Assembly: GCF_000328685.1 (NCBI RefSeq)
Contig: NC_019974.1
Location: 3,835,001 to 3,899,000 of the forward strand
Direction of reading: 5' to 3'
DNA from: Natronococcus occultus SP4
GTDB lineage: Archaea > Halobacteriota > Halobacteria > Halobacteriales > Natrialbaceae
DNA length: 64,000 bases
Each line of letters opens with the position of its first letter. Positions within the stretch are counted from its first letter, which is position 1. Of the stretch, positions 24,807-33,418 are shown piece by piece. The notes beneath the pieces were generated by a model. That model was not told the origin of the DNA. It saw nothing but the letters and a program-made list of their open reading frames with translations, and searched no databases. The position numbers and the translations under genes were made by a program.

Positions 24807-25064
24807 CTACGCGGCGTTCTGTGCGTCCGCGTCCTCGTCGAGGCCGTCGGCCGGATCGTTCAGCAGGTATGCCAGAACGAACCCAACTGCCGTCAGCAGG
24901 AGGATGAAGCCGACGATCACGCCGACGAGCAACTCACCGCCCTCAGGGGAAAGCGCGCTGTCGGCACCCCCGTACTCGGAGCCGATGAACATCATGGCAC
25001 CGAGCATCAGGAAGACGGAGGATACGGCCACGACGATTTCGATGATCCGCTCGCGCTCGAGCAT
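24807..25064 (-). CDS. small two-span membrane protein
   Basis: 85 aa from ATG 25064. Two hydrophobic segments (IIEIVVAVSSVFLMLGAMMF and LLVGVIVGFILLLTAVGFVL) are separated by a short polar loop, and the tail is acidic (DPADGLDEDADAQNAA). The pattern MLERERIIEI at the start is typical of small haloarchaeal membrane proteins with no assigned role. It lies alone on the minus strand. Confidence 0.7.
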   Translation of the reverse strand: MLERERIIEIVVAVSSVFLMLGAMMFIGSEYGGADSALSPEGGELLVGVIVGFILLLTAVGFVLAYLLNDPADGLDEDADAQNAA

Positions 25065-25314
25065 TATATCGGAGATTTCGGCGGCCGGGGGAAAAGCGCT
25101 TCGAAGCGTCGCTCGAGTGAGCAGCGTCCACTCGAGCCGCAAGCGCGAGCCGTCGACAGTGCTCGTGAGACCGTCGAAACAGACGTTCTCATATAAGTCA
25201 CGGGCAGGCACAGGCAAGCAGACTCGTTATTTCGCCCGATCGTCTAGAATCGTCGAACAGACAGTCAAGTACGGAGCCGGCCGTCAGCCGGCAATTCACC
25301 GTTCGACGCAACCC

Positions 25315-25962
25315 ATGAAAACAACAGCGTCACCGAAGACACAGCTTCCCGTACCGTCCGACGACTCCCTGGCAGAGCGCTCGCGCCGGGCTCGCACCGA
25401 ACCGATGTCGGTGCTGGCGCTTGGCAACGGGCTCTATGAGGTCGAGTCCGCCAGCGACCGCACCTACCTCGTCGACCTCGAGGGGGGACGCTGTACCTGC
25501 CCCGATCACGTCTTCCGCGGGGTCCGGTGCAAGCACGTCCGCCGCGTCGCCATCGAGATCAACGAGGGCCAGACGCCCCCGCCCGGAAAGCGGGCCGTCG
25601 AGTGTCACGACTGCGACGAGCGCGTGTTCGTCGACGAGGACGCGACCGGGCCGGTCTACTGTGACCGCCACATCCTCTTCCCGGGCGACGCCGCCGTCGA
25701 CCGCGAGACCGGCGATCGGCTCACCGTCGTCGACGTCTCGGACCTGCGGGCCGACGCGGTCCGGATCGAGGCTACCGACGAGTCCGTCGCCGAGTACGCG
25801 ACGAACGAGCGCTACGCACCCGACGTCCCGGTGGTCGGGGCCGTCTACCCGCACGCGACGGTCGCGCCCAACGGCGTCGTTCCCGACTCCCTTCGGGTCT
25901 ACGTCTTCCCGCGGACCCGGCTCGAGAAGCGGGTTTCCGAGCGATGGGCCGCGACGGCGTAA
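25315..25962 (+). CDS. SWIM zinc-finger domain protein
   Basis: 215 aa; ATG 25315 chosen because the longer frame upstream overlaps the divergent gene and is not conserved in style. A SWIM motif (CTCPDHVFRGVRCKHVRR; CxC...CxH) lies near residues 61-78. A second Cys/His set follows (ECHDCDERV and YCDRH), possibly a separate zinc ribbon. SWIM fingers bind DNA or mediate protein contacts. The C-terminal about 100 residues (RLTVVDVSDLRADAVRIEAT onward) are small beta-rich sequence. Role unknown; regulation or repair are plausible guesses. Confidence 0.8.
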   Translation: MKTTASPKTQLPVPSDDSLAERSRRARTEPMSVLALGNGLYEVESASDRTYLVDLEGGRCTCPDHVFRGVRCKHVRRVAIEINEGQTPPPGKRAVECHDCDERVFVDEDATGPVYCDRHILFPGDAAVDRETGDRLTVVDVSDLRADAVRIEATDESVAEYATNERYAPDVPVVGAVYPHATVAPNGVVPDSLRVYVFPRTRLEKRVSERWAATA

Positions 25963-26030
25963 CAACGCTCGAGAACCGAAAACGAGTTGGATAGCTTTCG
26001 TTTTTGTCCCCTGCCACCGAGTGACAGGGT

Positions 26031-26351
26031 ATGGACGACGGGATCGACTACGGGCGCTACGAAGCGGGACGACACTGCACTACTGGGAGCTGGATCCCGC
26101 CCTACAGCGCGAGGTACGCCGCTCTACGACGACGCCGAGTACGAGTGGGCCCGGCCACGCCTCGCCGCGTTCGGCGAGACCGTCGGACACGAAATCGCGG
26201 ACAACGCCGACTACGTCAACGACCACGGCCCGAGCTCGAACCGTACGACAAGCGCGGGGAGATTCAGAACGCCGTTCGGTACCCGGCCGAACAGGACGAG
26301 GATCGGTTCACCCGTCTCGAATCGTTCACTCGAGATGTCTTCCGGCTATAA
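26031..26351 (+). pseudogene. acyl-CoA dehydrogenase-like N-terminal relic with frameshifts
   Basis: Stitched across three frames, the DNA reads MDDGIDYGRYEAGRH, then HYWELDPALQREVRR, then YDDAEYEWARPRLAAFGET and VGHEIADNADYVNDHGP, then PELEPYDKRGEIQNAVRYPA. This looks like the first about 95 residues of a haloarchaeal acyl-CoA dehydrogenase. Frame changes occur near 26075, 26124 and 26232. The remainder of the usual roughly 500-residue protein is absent, and AT-rich DNA follows. The gene is therefore dead. The family name comes from remembered sequence pattern and should be checked by search. Confidence 0.55.
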
Positions 26352-26492
26352 TAATACAGCGTACAATAAATTCATGGACGCAAGTATATAATAGCAAACG
26401 ATGGAACTCCGCCGCTCGGAGGTCGACGAGACTGACGTGTCGTCGACGGCTCACACCGTTCGCCCTCGGTTCCGACGGAGGCGTCCGTAACG
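26352..26492. other. AT-rich gap before the histidine kinase gene
   Basis: Contains AT blocks at 26346-26356 and 26382-26392 (AGTATATAATAG), the most AT-rich sequence nearby. A 29-codon frame, 26401-26490, ends just before the kinase start but matches nothing I know. The second AT block is the likeliest promoter element for the kinase. Confidence 0.4.
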
Positions 26493-28172
26493 ATGCTCGG
26501 TGTCACCAGCTGGAATCTCGTTCTGGCGAGCCACCTCGCTACCGCCCTGCTGATGGTCGGGCTCGGTGGCTACGTCGCCCGCGATCATTCCGGAAAACCA
26601 CTCGGGCAGCTGTTCGTCCTCATGGTCGGCGCTCTCGCCGTCTGGGTCGTCGGCTCGCTGGCTCGGCTGTTTACCCTCGATCCGACGGCGTATGTCGTGC
26701 TCACCGCGGTCAAGTATTTCGGCGTGACGACGGCGCCGATCTGGTTCGTCCTGTTTGCGCTGCGATACGCCGGACACGACCGCTTCGTGAGCCGTCGGTT
26801 CGCCGCAGCGTTGCTCGTCGGTCCCGTCGCGACGGTGCTGGTCGTCCTTACGACGGAGTTCCACGGCCTCTTTTACGCCGAGTTCGCCGTCACCAGCGTC
26901 GGAGAGCACCAGGTCTTGACGCGGGATCGAGGGGCGTGGTTCTGGCTGTTCGCCGCGTTCGGCTGGGGACTGCTCGCCGCCGGAACGGTGTTGCTCCTGC
27001 TGGCAACGATCGGCCAACCGGCGCTCTACCAGAAGCAGTCTGTCGTCATCGTCCTCGGCGTGCTCGTCCCCTGGATCGTCGGCCTCGCGTACGTCTTCGG
27101 CGACTGGCCCCACCCGGCGATCGATCCGACGCCGCTGGGGTTCGCGGTTACGGCCGTCCTCTTCGTTATCGGCGTCTTCACGACCCGGCTTATCGACGTC
27201 GTCCCCGTCGCTCGCTCGCGGCTGCTCGACGCGCTCGACGACGGCATGATCGTCGTCGACGCCGACGATCGACTCCTCGACGCCAACGCCACCGCACAGC
27301 GGCTGTTCGTGGACGACGCGGTCGGTACCGACGTCACCGCGGCGCTTCCGGACGGGTTCGCCGTCGACGGCGGCGAACACGTCGTCGAGACCGAGACGGG
27401 TCGGCGGGTGTTTCGTCCCCGGTCGATCGAACTGACCGACGACCTCGGGCGAAACACCGGCCGCGTCATCTACCTCGACGACGTGACCGACGTCGTCGAA
27501 CGCGAGCGCCGCAGCGTCCTCCAGCGGGTGCTCCGGCACAACATCCGCAACGATCTGAACGTCACTGTCGGCTCCCTCGACGTCCTCGAAGAGCGGGTCG
27601 ATCCCGCCGAGCGGGAGTACGTCGAGCGGGCCCGGGAGAGCGCGAACCGGGTGATCGAACTGAGCGAGAAGGCCCGTCGGTTCGAGCGCGCGCTCGACGC
27701 ACGGGACGGGCTGACGACCGTCCCCGCCGCGACCGTCGTCGATCGGGTTCTGGAGGAGCTCCGGGCGGAGTACCCCCGAGCAGAGATCACTTTCGAGCGG
27801 AGCTACGACTCGACCGCCGACACCGCGGCCACCGTCGTCGCCGAGGACGTCCTTGGCGCCGCGGTCGCGAACCTCGTCGAGAACGCGATCGTCCACGCGG
27901 AGGTCGAACGGCCGTCGGTCACCGTCCGGGTGGTCGCCGACGAGGACGCCGTTCGGATCCAGGTCGCCGACGAGGGGCCCGGGATCCCCGACACGGAGCT
28001 CGACGCGCTCTCGGCTACCGACGAGGACCCGCTCGAGCACGGCAGTGGGTTCGGGCTCTGGCTGGTGAAGTGGACGGTCTCGCTGTCGGGCGGCGAGCTC
28101 GCCTTCGAGTCGAACGAGCCCCGGGGTAGCGTGGTCACCGTGACGCTTTCGGCCACCGAGACCGACGACTGA
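26493..28172 (+). CDS. membrane sensor histidine kinase (7TM - PAS-like - HisKA/HATPase)
   Basis: 559 aa. Residues about 1-235 contain seven hydrophobic spans of the histidine-kinase N-terminal 7TM type. A PAS-like domain follows (LLDALDDGMIVVDADDRLLD to about residue 330, ending GRVIYLDDVTDVV). The phosphoacceptor H-box is VLRHNIRNDLNV near residue 350. ATP-binding parts are N-box NLVENAIVHA, G1 DEGPGIP, and G2 HGSGFGLWLVKW. The protein autophosphorylates on His in response to an unknown membrane or intracellular signal. No response-regulator gene is adjacent, so its partner is elsewhere. Confidence 0.92.
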   Translation: MLGVTSWNLVLASHLATALLMVGLGGYVARDHSGKPLGQLFVLMVGALAVWVVGSLARLFTLDPTAYVVLTAVKYFGVTTAPIWFVLFALRYAGHDRFVSRRFAAALLVGPVATVLVVLTTEFHGLFYAEFAVTSVGEHQVLTRDRGAWFWLFAAFGWGLLAAGTVLLLLATIGQPALYQKQSVVIVLGVLVPWIVGLAYVFGDWPHPAIDPTPLGFAVTAVLFVIGVFTTRLIDVVPVARSRLLDALDDGMIVVDADDRLLDANATAQRLFVDDAVGTDVTAALPDGFAVDGGEHVVETETGRRVFRPRSIELTDDLGRNTGRVIYLDDVTDVVERERRSVLQRVLRHNIRNDLNVTVGSLDVLEERVDPAEREYVERARESANRVIELSEKARRFERALDARDGLTTVPAATVVDRVLEELRAEYPRAEITFERSYDSTADTAATVVAEDVLGAAVANLVENAIVHAEVERPSVTVRVVADEDAVRIQVADEGPGIPDTELDALSATDEDPLEHGSGFGLWLVKWTVSLSGGELAFESNEPRGSVVTVTLSATETDD

Positions 28173-28173
28173 C

Positions 28174-28686
28174 CTACTCGAGCAGCTCCGCCGCCTCCTC
28201 GACGTCCATCACACCCTGTTTGACCGCGTTCAGCACGCGGACGACGTCCTCGTCGGGACCCTCGTCGCCGACCTCCGCGAGGGTGACCTTTTCCGAGTCG
28301 CCGACGAACTCGGGGAAGTCGGTGCCGTCGGCGAGCGCGGTCTCTTTCTTGACGCGGTAGTTCCCACCGTCGGTGACGTGGAGATCCGCGGGGTGGAAGA
28401 AGTACCAGTCCTCGCGGTCGAAGCGGACACCGATCCGTGGTTTGGCGCCGAAGTTCCGGGCGAAGTAGGTCAGCGCTTCGACCTCCTCGCCGGTGAGGTA
28501 GATCGGGTCGCCGGCGCTGGATTTGGCCTCGATCGCGTAGAAGGTGTCGCCGTCGCCGGCGAGGACGTCGGGGAGTTCGCGGTCGGTCGCTGCACCGCTT
28601 GCGGGCGCGCGCATGACCGCGAACCCGGCCTCGTCGAGCGCGTTGACGAGCTCTCGTTCACGGCGGCCGCCCTTCGCGTGGGACAT
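28174..28686 (-). CDS. hjc: Holliday junction resolvase Hjc
   Basis: 170 aa. The archaeal Hjc nuclease core occupies about residues 1-120: the catalytic Glu in [11 protein letters not shown], Asp in ELPDVLAG, and the E-x-K pair in YAIEAKSS. It cuts four-way DNA junctions during recombinational repair. The last about 50 residues form an acidic extension ([20 protein letters not shown]...), commonly seen in haloarchaea. It abuts the kinase stop codon with one base between convergent ends. Confidence 0.93.
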   Translation of the reverse strand: MSHAKGGRRERELVNALDEAGFAVMRAPASGAATDRELPDVLAGDGDTFYAIEAKSSAGDPIYLTGEEVEALTYFARNFGAKPRIGVRFDREDWYFFHPADLHVTDGGNYRVKKETALADGTDFPEFVGDSEKVTLAEVGDEGPDEDVVRVLNAVKQGVMDVEEAAELLE

Positions 28687-28734
28687 ACCGATGCGTCACC
28701 GACGAACGATAATAAACGAGGCGAACCGATCACC

Positions 28735-29550
28735 TCAGGCGAGCGTCGTCAGGAACTCGACGCTGACGGCCATCATGTTCTCGAGCTCCTCGGGTGCAAA
28801 CTGGAGCACGAGATAGAGGATGGCGAACTGGAAGGCGTTGAACGCGGCGTGGGCCGCCGTCGGCACGATGAGGTTGTCCGTTCTCGCATAGAGGTAGCCG
28901 AAGATCACCGAGCCACCGAAGACGACCGCCAGCGAGACGCCGATCGCACCGAGCGGGGCGAGCGACCCGTCAGTCGCCAGCGCGTAGGCGGGGATGTGAA
29001 CCAGCGCGAAGATAACGCTGGTGACGATGACCGCACCCATCCGGGAGAAGGCGGCGTACAGCCGCTTCTGGATCACGTTCCGGAAGAGGAACTCCTCGGC
29101 CGGCGCGTTAAACAGGAAGACGATAACGATCATGAGCAACACCATGTTCGGGTCGTCTCCGATCAGCTGCATGACCTGGTTCTCCGAGGACGGCAGTTCG
29201 AACAGCGTCGCGACGACGTTGACGGCCATCACGAACGCGATGCTCCCGACGACCCCCGCCAGGACGTACTTCCAGCCCCGTCGGGACGGCATCCGCAGGT
29301 CGAGCCACTCCCAGCCGCGTTCGGTCCACCACAGATAGAGTCCGCCGACGAGGAAGAAGCCAAGGAAGTTCAGCGTCATCAGGAGGAAGATAGACGCGTT
29401 CGAGGCCTCGCCCGGCGATTCGAGCAGCGTCGGATCCAGCAGGAACGCCGGAATCGTGACGAACTCCGCCGCCAGGAGGCCGGCGATCGAAAGCGAGACG
29501 GCGACGAGCACCGAGCGTGCGTACCCGTCGGCCTGGTCTACGGTCGACAT
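28735..29550 (-). CDS. CPBP-family intramembrane metalloprotease
   Basis: 271 aa with about eight membrane spans. The CPBP (Abi/Rce1-like) motifs are present: AEEFLFRNVIQKR (EExxxR), FALVHIPAYA, and HAAFNAFQF near the C-terminus. Members are membrane proteases that process CAAX proteins in eukaryotes; in archaea substrates are unknown. The protein is transcribed alone, downstream of the ahcY-side genes on the same strand with a 188-bp gap. Confidence 0.9.
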   Translation of the reverse strand: MSTVDQADGYARSVLVAVSLSIAGLLAAEFVTIPAFLLDPTLLESPGEASNASIFLLMTLNFLGFFLVGGLYLWWTERGWEWLDLRMPSRRGWKYVLAGVVGSIAFVMAVNVVATLFELPSSENQVMQLIGDDPNMVLLMIVIVFLFNAPAEEFLFRNVIQKRLYAAFSRMGAVIVTSVIFALVHIPAYALATDGSLAPLGAIGVSLAVVFGGSVIFGYLYARTDNLIVPTAAHAAFNAFQFAILYLVLQFAPEELENMMAVSVEFLTTLA

Positions 29551-29738
29551 ACGCCGAGCTACGAACAGCAGCTCCTTGGGCGTTCCTCTTTCAGAATCCG
29601 GGGAACGCAGCCGTGCAGGTGTCGGAGTTCAGGTAGCGATCGACGATCGGGACGTCCTCGAGTCGGCGCCGAGGACCGACCCGCGGCGGGGACGTGATAC
29701 GAGCGGTCAACCGTACGGATGGGGAAACGAGCGGAACC

Positions 29739-31022
29739 CTACGTCCCGTGGTCCCAGCTATCCATGTACTCGCGCTGGGTGTCGGTCAGCGCGTCGAACT
29801 CGACGCCCTCTGCCTCGAGTTTGATCTCGGCGATCTCCTGATCGAGCTCGTCGGGCACCTCGTGGACGCCCGCGTCGTAGGCGTCGCTGTTCTCGAGCAG
29901 TTCGCGCACACAGACCGCCTGCACGCCGAAGGACTGGTCCATGACCTCGACGGGGTGGCCCAGCGAGACGGGCGCGGCGAGGTTGACGAGCCGTCCCTCC
30001 GCGACGACGTTCAGCCGGCGGCCGTCCTCGAGCTCGTACGCCTCGACGCCGTCTCGAGCCTCGTAGCGGTCGACCGCGAGCTCGTCGAGCGCCTCGAGGT
30101 CGATCTCGATGTCGAAGTGGCCGGCGTTGGCCAGCAGGACGCCGTCGTCCATCTTCTCGAAGTGCTCCTCGACGATGACGTCCCGGTTGCCCGTCGTCGT
30201 CAGGAAGACGTCGCCCTTCTCGGCCGCGTCGGCCATCGGCATGACCTCGTAGCCTTCCATGTGGGCCTCCAGTGCCCGACGGGGTTCGACCTCGGTGACG
30301 ATGACGTTCGCGTTCTGGCCCGACGCCTTCCGGGCGACGCCCTTCCCGCAGTAGCCGAAGCCGGCGACGACGACGTCCTTGCCGGCCCACGAGAGGTTCG
30401 TGGTCATCGCGATCGAGGCCAGCGAGGACTCGCCGGTGCCGTGGACGTTGTCGAACAGGCGCTTCATGGGCGTGTCGTTGACCGCGAAGACGGGGTAGTC
30501 GAGCGCGCCGTCCTCGTCCATCGCGCGCAGCCGGTGAACGCCCGTGGTGGTCTCCTCCGCACCGCCGACGATGCCGTCGATCAGCTCGGGGTAGTCCTCG
30601 TGGATCGCGGCGACGAGGTCCATCCCGTCGTCGACGGTGACGGTGGGTTCGTGGGCGATGACGGCCTCGATGGCGTCGTAGTACTCCTCGTCGTCGACGC
30701 CGCGTTTCGCGTAGCTGGTGATCGACTCGTGGGCGTCCAGCGCCGCAGAAACGTCGTCGTGGGTCGAGAGCGGATTACAGCCCGTCACCGCAACGTCGGC
30801 GCCGCCCTCCGCGAGGGTCTCGACGAGCATCGCCGTCTTCGCCTCGACGTGCATCGCCATCGCGATGCGCTCGCCCTCGAAGGGCTGGTCGTCGACGAAC
30901 TCCTCGCGGACGTGCTCGAGGATGGGCATGTGCTGGGCGGCCCAGTCCATCTTGCGACGACCCTCCTCCCGTGCGGACTCGAGGTCGTCCAGCTGATCGC
31001 TGATCGGCGGATAGTCGGTCAT
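29739..31022 (-). CDS. ahcY: adenosylhomocysteinase (S-adenosylhomocysteine hydrolase)
   Basis: 427 aa. The NAD-binding fingerprint is VVVAGFGYCGKGVARKASG. Substrate and cofactor pieces include CNPLSTHDDVSAAL, MDEDGALDYPVFAVNDTPMK, NVHGTGESSLASI, and GHFDIEIDLEAL. It splits S-adenosylhomocysteine into adenosine and homocysteine, removing the product inhibitor of SAM methyltransferases. The C-terminus (DALTDTQREYMDSWDHGT) differs from the usual K-P-x-x-Y-R-Y ending, which is normal for archaeal members. Two genes upstream, on the same strand, is a deaminase that may act in the same pathway. Confidence 0.95.
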   Translation of the reverse strand: MTDYPPISDQLDDLESAREEGRRKMDWAAQHMPILEHVREEFVDDQPFEGERIAMAMHVEAKTAMLVETLAEGGADVAVTGCNPLSTHDDVSAALDAHESITSYAKRGVDDEEYYDAIEAVIAHEPTVTVDDGMDLVAAIHEDYPELIDGIVGGAEETTTGVHRLRAMDEDGALDYPVFAVNDTPMKRLFDNVHGTGESSLASIAMTTNLSWAGKDVVVAGFGYCGKGVARKASGQNANVIVTEVEPRRALEAHMEGYEVMPMADAAEKGDVFLTTTGNRDVIVEEHFEKMDDGVLLANAGHFDIEIDLEALDELAVDRYEARDGVEAYELEDGRRLNVVAEGRLVNLAAPVSLGHPVEVMDQSFGVQAVCVRELLENSDAYDAGVHEVPDELDQEIAEIKLEAEGVEFDALTDTQREYMDSWDHGT

Positions 31023-31085
31023 GTGTCGGTGGAGGGACAGGGCGGGGAAAACGCTACCGAAGTGCCGGGGAAGCGACCGCTCCTG

Positions 31086-31469
31086 CTACCGAGACCGCTC
31101 GTCGGCGAGCCGAAGCGCGATACTGCCTACCAGAAGGCCGATGCCGAACGCGGGGAGTCGTGCGGCCTCCGTCTCAGTGCCGGCGACGGCAGCCGCAAGG
31201 GTCCAACTCGCGGCCGCAACGACCGCCGCCAACGCGACGATTCCTGCGAAGCCGACGGTCGTGCGGTCCGTTCGGCGCAGGATCACCAGCAGCAGCGGGC
31301 CGGTCGCGACCCCGGCGACGAGTGGGATCGCCGCACCGACCGACGCAAACGCCCGCACGTTTACGACCAAGAGATGGGTGCCAGTCAGCAGAAACAGTCC
31401 GAGAGCCAGTTGTCGGAGTAGCAGACTCGAGGGCGCGTACGCGGCGTCGGTCGGGCGCGCGCCCGACAT
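31086..31469 (-). CDS. small multi-span membrane protein
   Basis: 127 aa with four hydrophobic segments (LALGLFLLTGTHLLVVNV, VGAAIPLVAGVATGPLLLVI, GIVALAAVVAAASWTLAAAV, FGIGLLVGSIALRL). A polar start and a basic end (RLADERSR) give no motif. It sits between the deaminase gene and ahcY in the same direction, 63 bp before ahcY. Function unknown. Confidence 0.65.
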   Translation of the reverse strand: MSGARPTDAAYAPSSLLLRQLALGLFLLTGTHLLVVNVRAFASVGAAIPLVAGVATGPLLLVILRRTDRTTVGFAGIVALAAVVAAASWTLAAAVAGTETEAARLPAFGIGLLVGSIALRLADERSR

Positions 31470-31581
31470 CTGTCAATATACCATTATTGTGTACCAATAT
31501 AACTGTTTGGTCGCGTCTAGGTGAGCCGTCGGCCGCCAAACCGAACGACGGTCACAGAACCGGTCGAGCCAACCCGTCGCA

Positions 31582-32874
31582 CTACTCCTCGGCGCGGGCG
31601 ACCAGCGACTCGGCAGCCTCGCTCGCCCGCTCGAGCACCGCGTCCTCCTCGAGGGTCAGTACCTCCCGATCCCGCATGAGAACCTGCCCGTCACAGATCG
31701 TGTGGCGGACGTCGGACGCGGCCGCGGCGTAGGCGAGGTGGCTCACCAGGTCGTGGACCGGCGTCAGGTGGGGTTCCTCGAGGTCGATCACCGCCAGATC
31801 GGCGGGCGCGCCTTCCTCGAGGCGACCCGACTCGAGCCCGATCGCGTCGGCCGTGCGGTGAGTCAGCATCTCGGCGATCCGCTCGGCGGGTATCGCGCTG
31901 GCGTCCTCGGCGGCGAGCTTGCCGATCATCGCGGCGTCGCGGGCCTCGTCTAACATCGAGAGGTCGTTGTTCGACGCCGCGCCGTCGGTCCCGAGCCCGA
32001 CCGTCACGCCCGCATCGAGCATGCGCTGGACCGGCGCCATCCCGCTTGCCAGTTTCATGTTCGAGGCCGGACAGTGGATCACGCCCGTCCCCGCCTCCGC
32101 GAGCAGCCCGATCTCGCTCTCGTCGACGTGGACGCCGTGGGCGACGAAGTCCTGGGACTCGAGCATCCCCAGCTCGGCGGCGTACGCGAGAGGGCGAACG
32201 CCCTCTGACTCGACGATCGGAGTCACCTCGTCCGCCGTCTCGTTGGCGTGGTAGTGAAGCGGAACGCCGGCTTCGCGGGCTTTCGGCACATACTCGGCGA
32301 GGTACTCCCGATCGACGGTCGTCAGCGAGTGGGGCATAAACGCCGTCGAGATCCGCCCGTTCGCGGCACCGTCGTACTCGCGGGCGAACGCGAGGCTCGT
32401 CTCCAGATCCTCGTGGGCCCCCGCGTCGTCCTTGGCGACGGTGACGACGCCGTGGCCGAGCCGCCCGCGCAACCCAGCCCGATCGACGGCGTCGACGATC
32501 TCGGGCATCTCGAAGTACATGTCCGCGAAGCCGGTCGTCCCACTTTTTATCATCTCGACTAAGCCCAGCTCCGCGCCGACCCGGACGTCCTCGGCCGTAA
32601 GTTCGCCCTCGGCCGGCCAGATGTCCTCGCGGAGCCAGCTCTCGAGGGGTTTGTCGTCGGCGTACCCCCGCAGCAGCGTCATCGCGACGTGGCTGTGGCC
32701 GTTGACGAACCCGGGCGTCACCAGCGAGCCCGAGGCGTCGAGGACGTCCTCGCCCGCGAGATCGTCGCCGATCTCGAGGATCTCGCCGTCGTCCCGATCG
32801 ATCAGTACGTCCGCACGCGGTATCGTCCCGTCGGGCAACAGCACCCGTCCGCCGGTGATCGAAAGCGTCGCCAT
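31582..32874 (-). CDS. dadD: amidohydrolase: 5'-deoxyadenosine / methylthioadenosine / S-adenosylhomocysteine deaminase type
   Basis: 430 aa from ATG 32874 (MATLSITGGRVLLPDGTIPR). Metal ligands of the amidohydrolase superfamily are visible: HSHVAMTLLRGYADD (HxH), HYHANETADEV, AHGVHVDESE, and GTDGAASNNDLSML. This is the MtaD/DadD/SAH-deaminase subgroup, which deaminates the adenine of adenosine derivatives to inosine. Placement 1.9 kb from ahcY suggests it handles adenosine, 5'-deoxyadenosine, or SAH itself. The three activities cannot be told apart by eye. A frame to 33162 is open but the first about 96 residues look non-coding. Confidence 0.85.
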   Translation of the reverse strand: MATLSITGGRVLLPDGTIPRADVLIDRDDGEILEIGDDLAGEDVLDASGSLVTPGFVNGHSHVAMTLLRGYADDKPLESWLREDIWPAEGELTAEDVRVGAELGLVEMIKSGTTGFADMYFEMPEIVDAVDRAGLRGRLGHGVVTVAKDDAGAHEDLETSLAFAREYDGAANGRISTAFMPHSLTTVDREYLAEYVPKAREAGVPLHYHANETADEVTPIVESEGVRPLAYAAELGMLESQDFVAHGVHVDESEIGLLAEAGTGVIHCPASNMKLASGMAPVQRMLDAGVTVGLGTDGAASNNDLSMLDEARDAAMIGKLAAEDASAIPAERIAEMLTHRTADAIGLESGRLEEGAPADLAVIDLEEPHLTPVHDLVSHLAYAAAASDVRHTICDGQVLMRDREVLTLEEDAVLERASEAAESLVARAEE

Positions 32875-33418
32875 CGGTTCGAGTTTCTCGTCGGCCCGCC
32901 TTAGGGTGTCGATTCGGCGATCGGAAACCGCGGCCGCGACCGTTCGGACACGTGAACTGTCGACCGTTTCGGAGCGACAACGCCGACACCGACCGGTTAT
33001 CGCGTCGATAGCAGCGATCCGCGTCACACCAAACTGGTCGCGTAGACTGCCGAACCCGGATGAGGGAAGCAACGTCGATCGTTCGTGAATCGAAATCGAG
33101 GACGCCGACGAGAACGAGCGACGGAGCACCCGGCAGCTGCCGGCCGCGGGCCCGGTTCTCAAATACGTAAACTTCCCGAACAGTTTATCCGCCTTTCAGC
33201 GGCTATAGCGGGCTTTGGAGGGCGAGAAACTGTAGTAGTATTCGTACGGTTCCTTAAGAGATTAAACACTATACTCGGTAAAACCCACCCATTATGTGAG
33301 ATGAATCGTCAACAGTACGCGGCGAAGAGACCTCGAAGCGGGCGTTTCTCGCCGGTTCACCGAGCAAGGGGGGACCGCTCTCGAGTAGCCGCCATCGCCG
33401 ACGGAGCACGGTGGTAGC
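32875..33418. other. 544-bp gap between divergent genes
   Basis: No gene supported. It has Arg-rich shadow frames only. A lower-GC stretch at 33160-33300 carries several TATA-like bits (for example TTAAACACTATAC near 33264-33276 and CATTATGTG near 33291) that may belong to the deacetylase promoter, but spacing to the ATG at 33419 is long. Confidence 0.4.

Noticed and set aside
26401-26490. 29-codon frame directly before the kinase
   Set aside because: Ends in Arg-rich residues and the TATA-like block lies only about 14 bases before its ATG, so leaderless expression from it is unlikely.
25421-28129. 902-codon open frame across the SWIM gene and the kinase
   Set aside because: The translation is mostly Arg, Ser, Pro and Gly; it is the shifted reading of two real genes.
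32875-33418. Gap considered for a tRNA or riboswitch
   Set aside because: No cloverleaf, T-loop GGTTCRANYCC box, or known riboswitch core could be found by eye.
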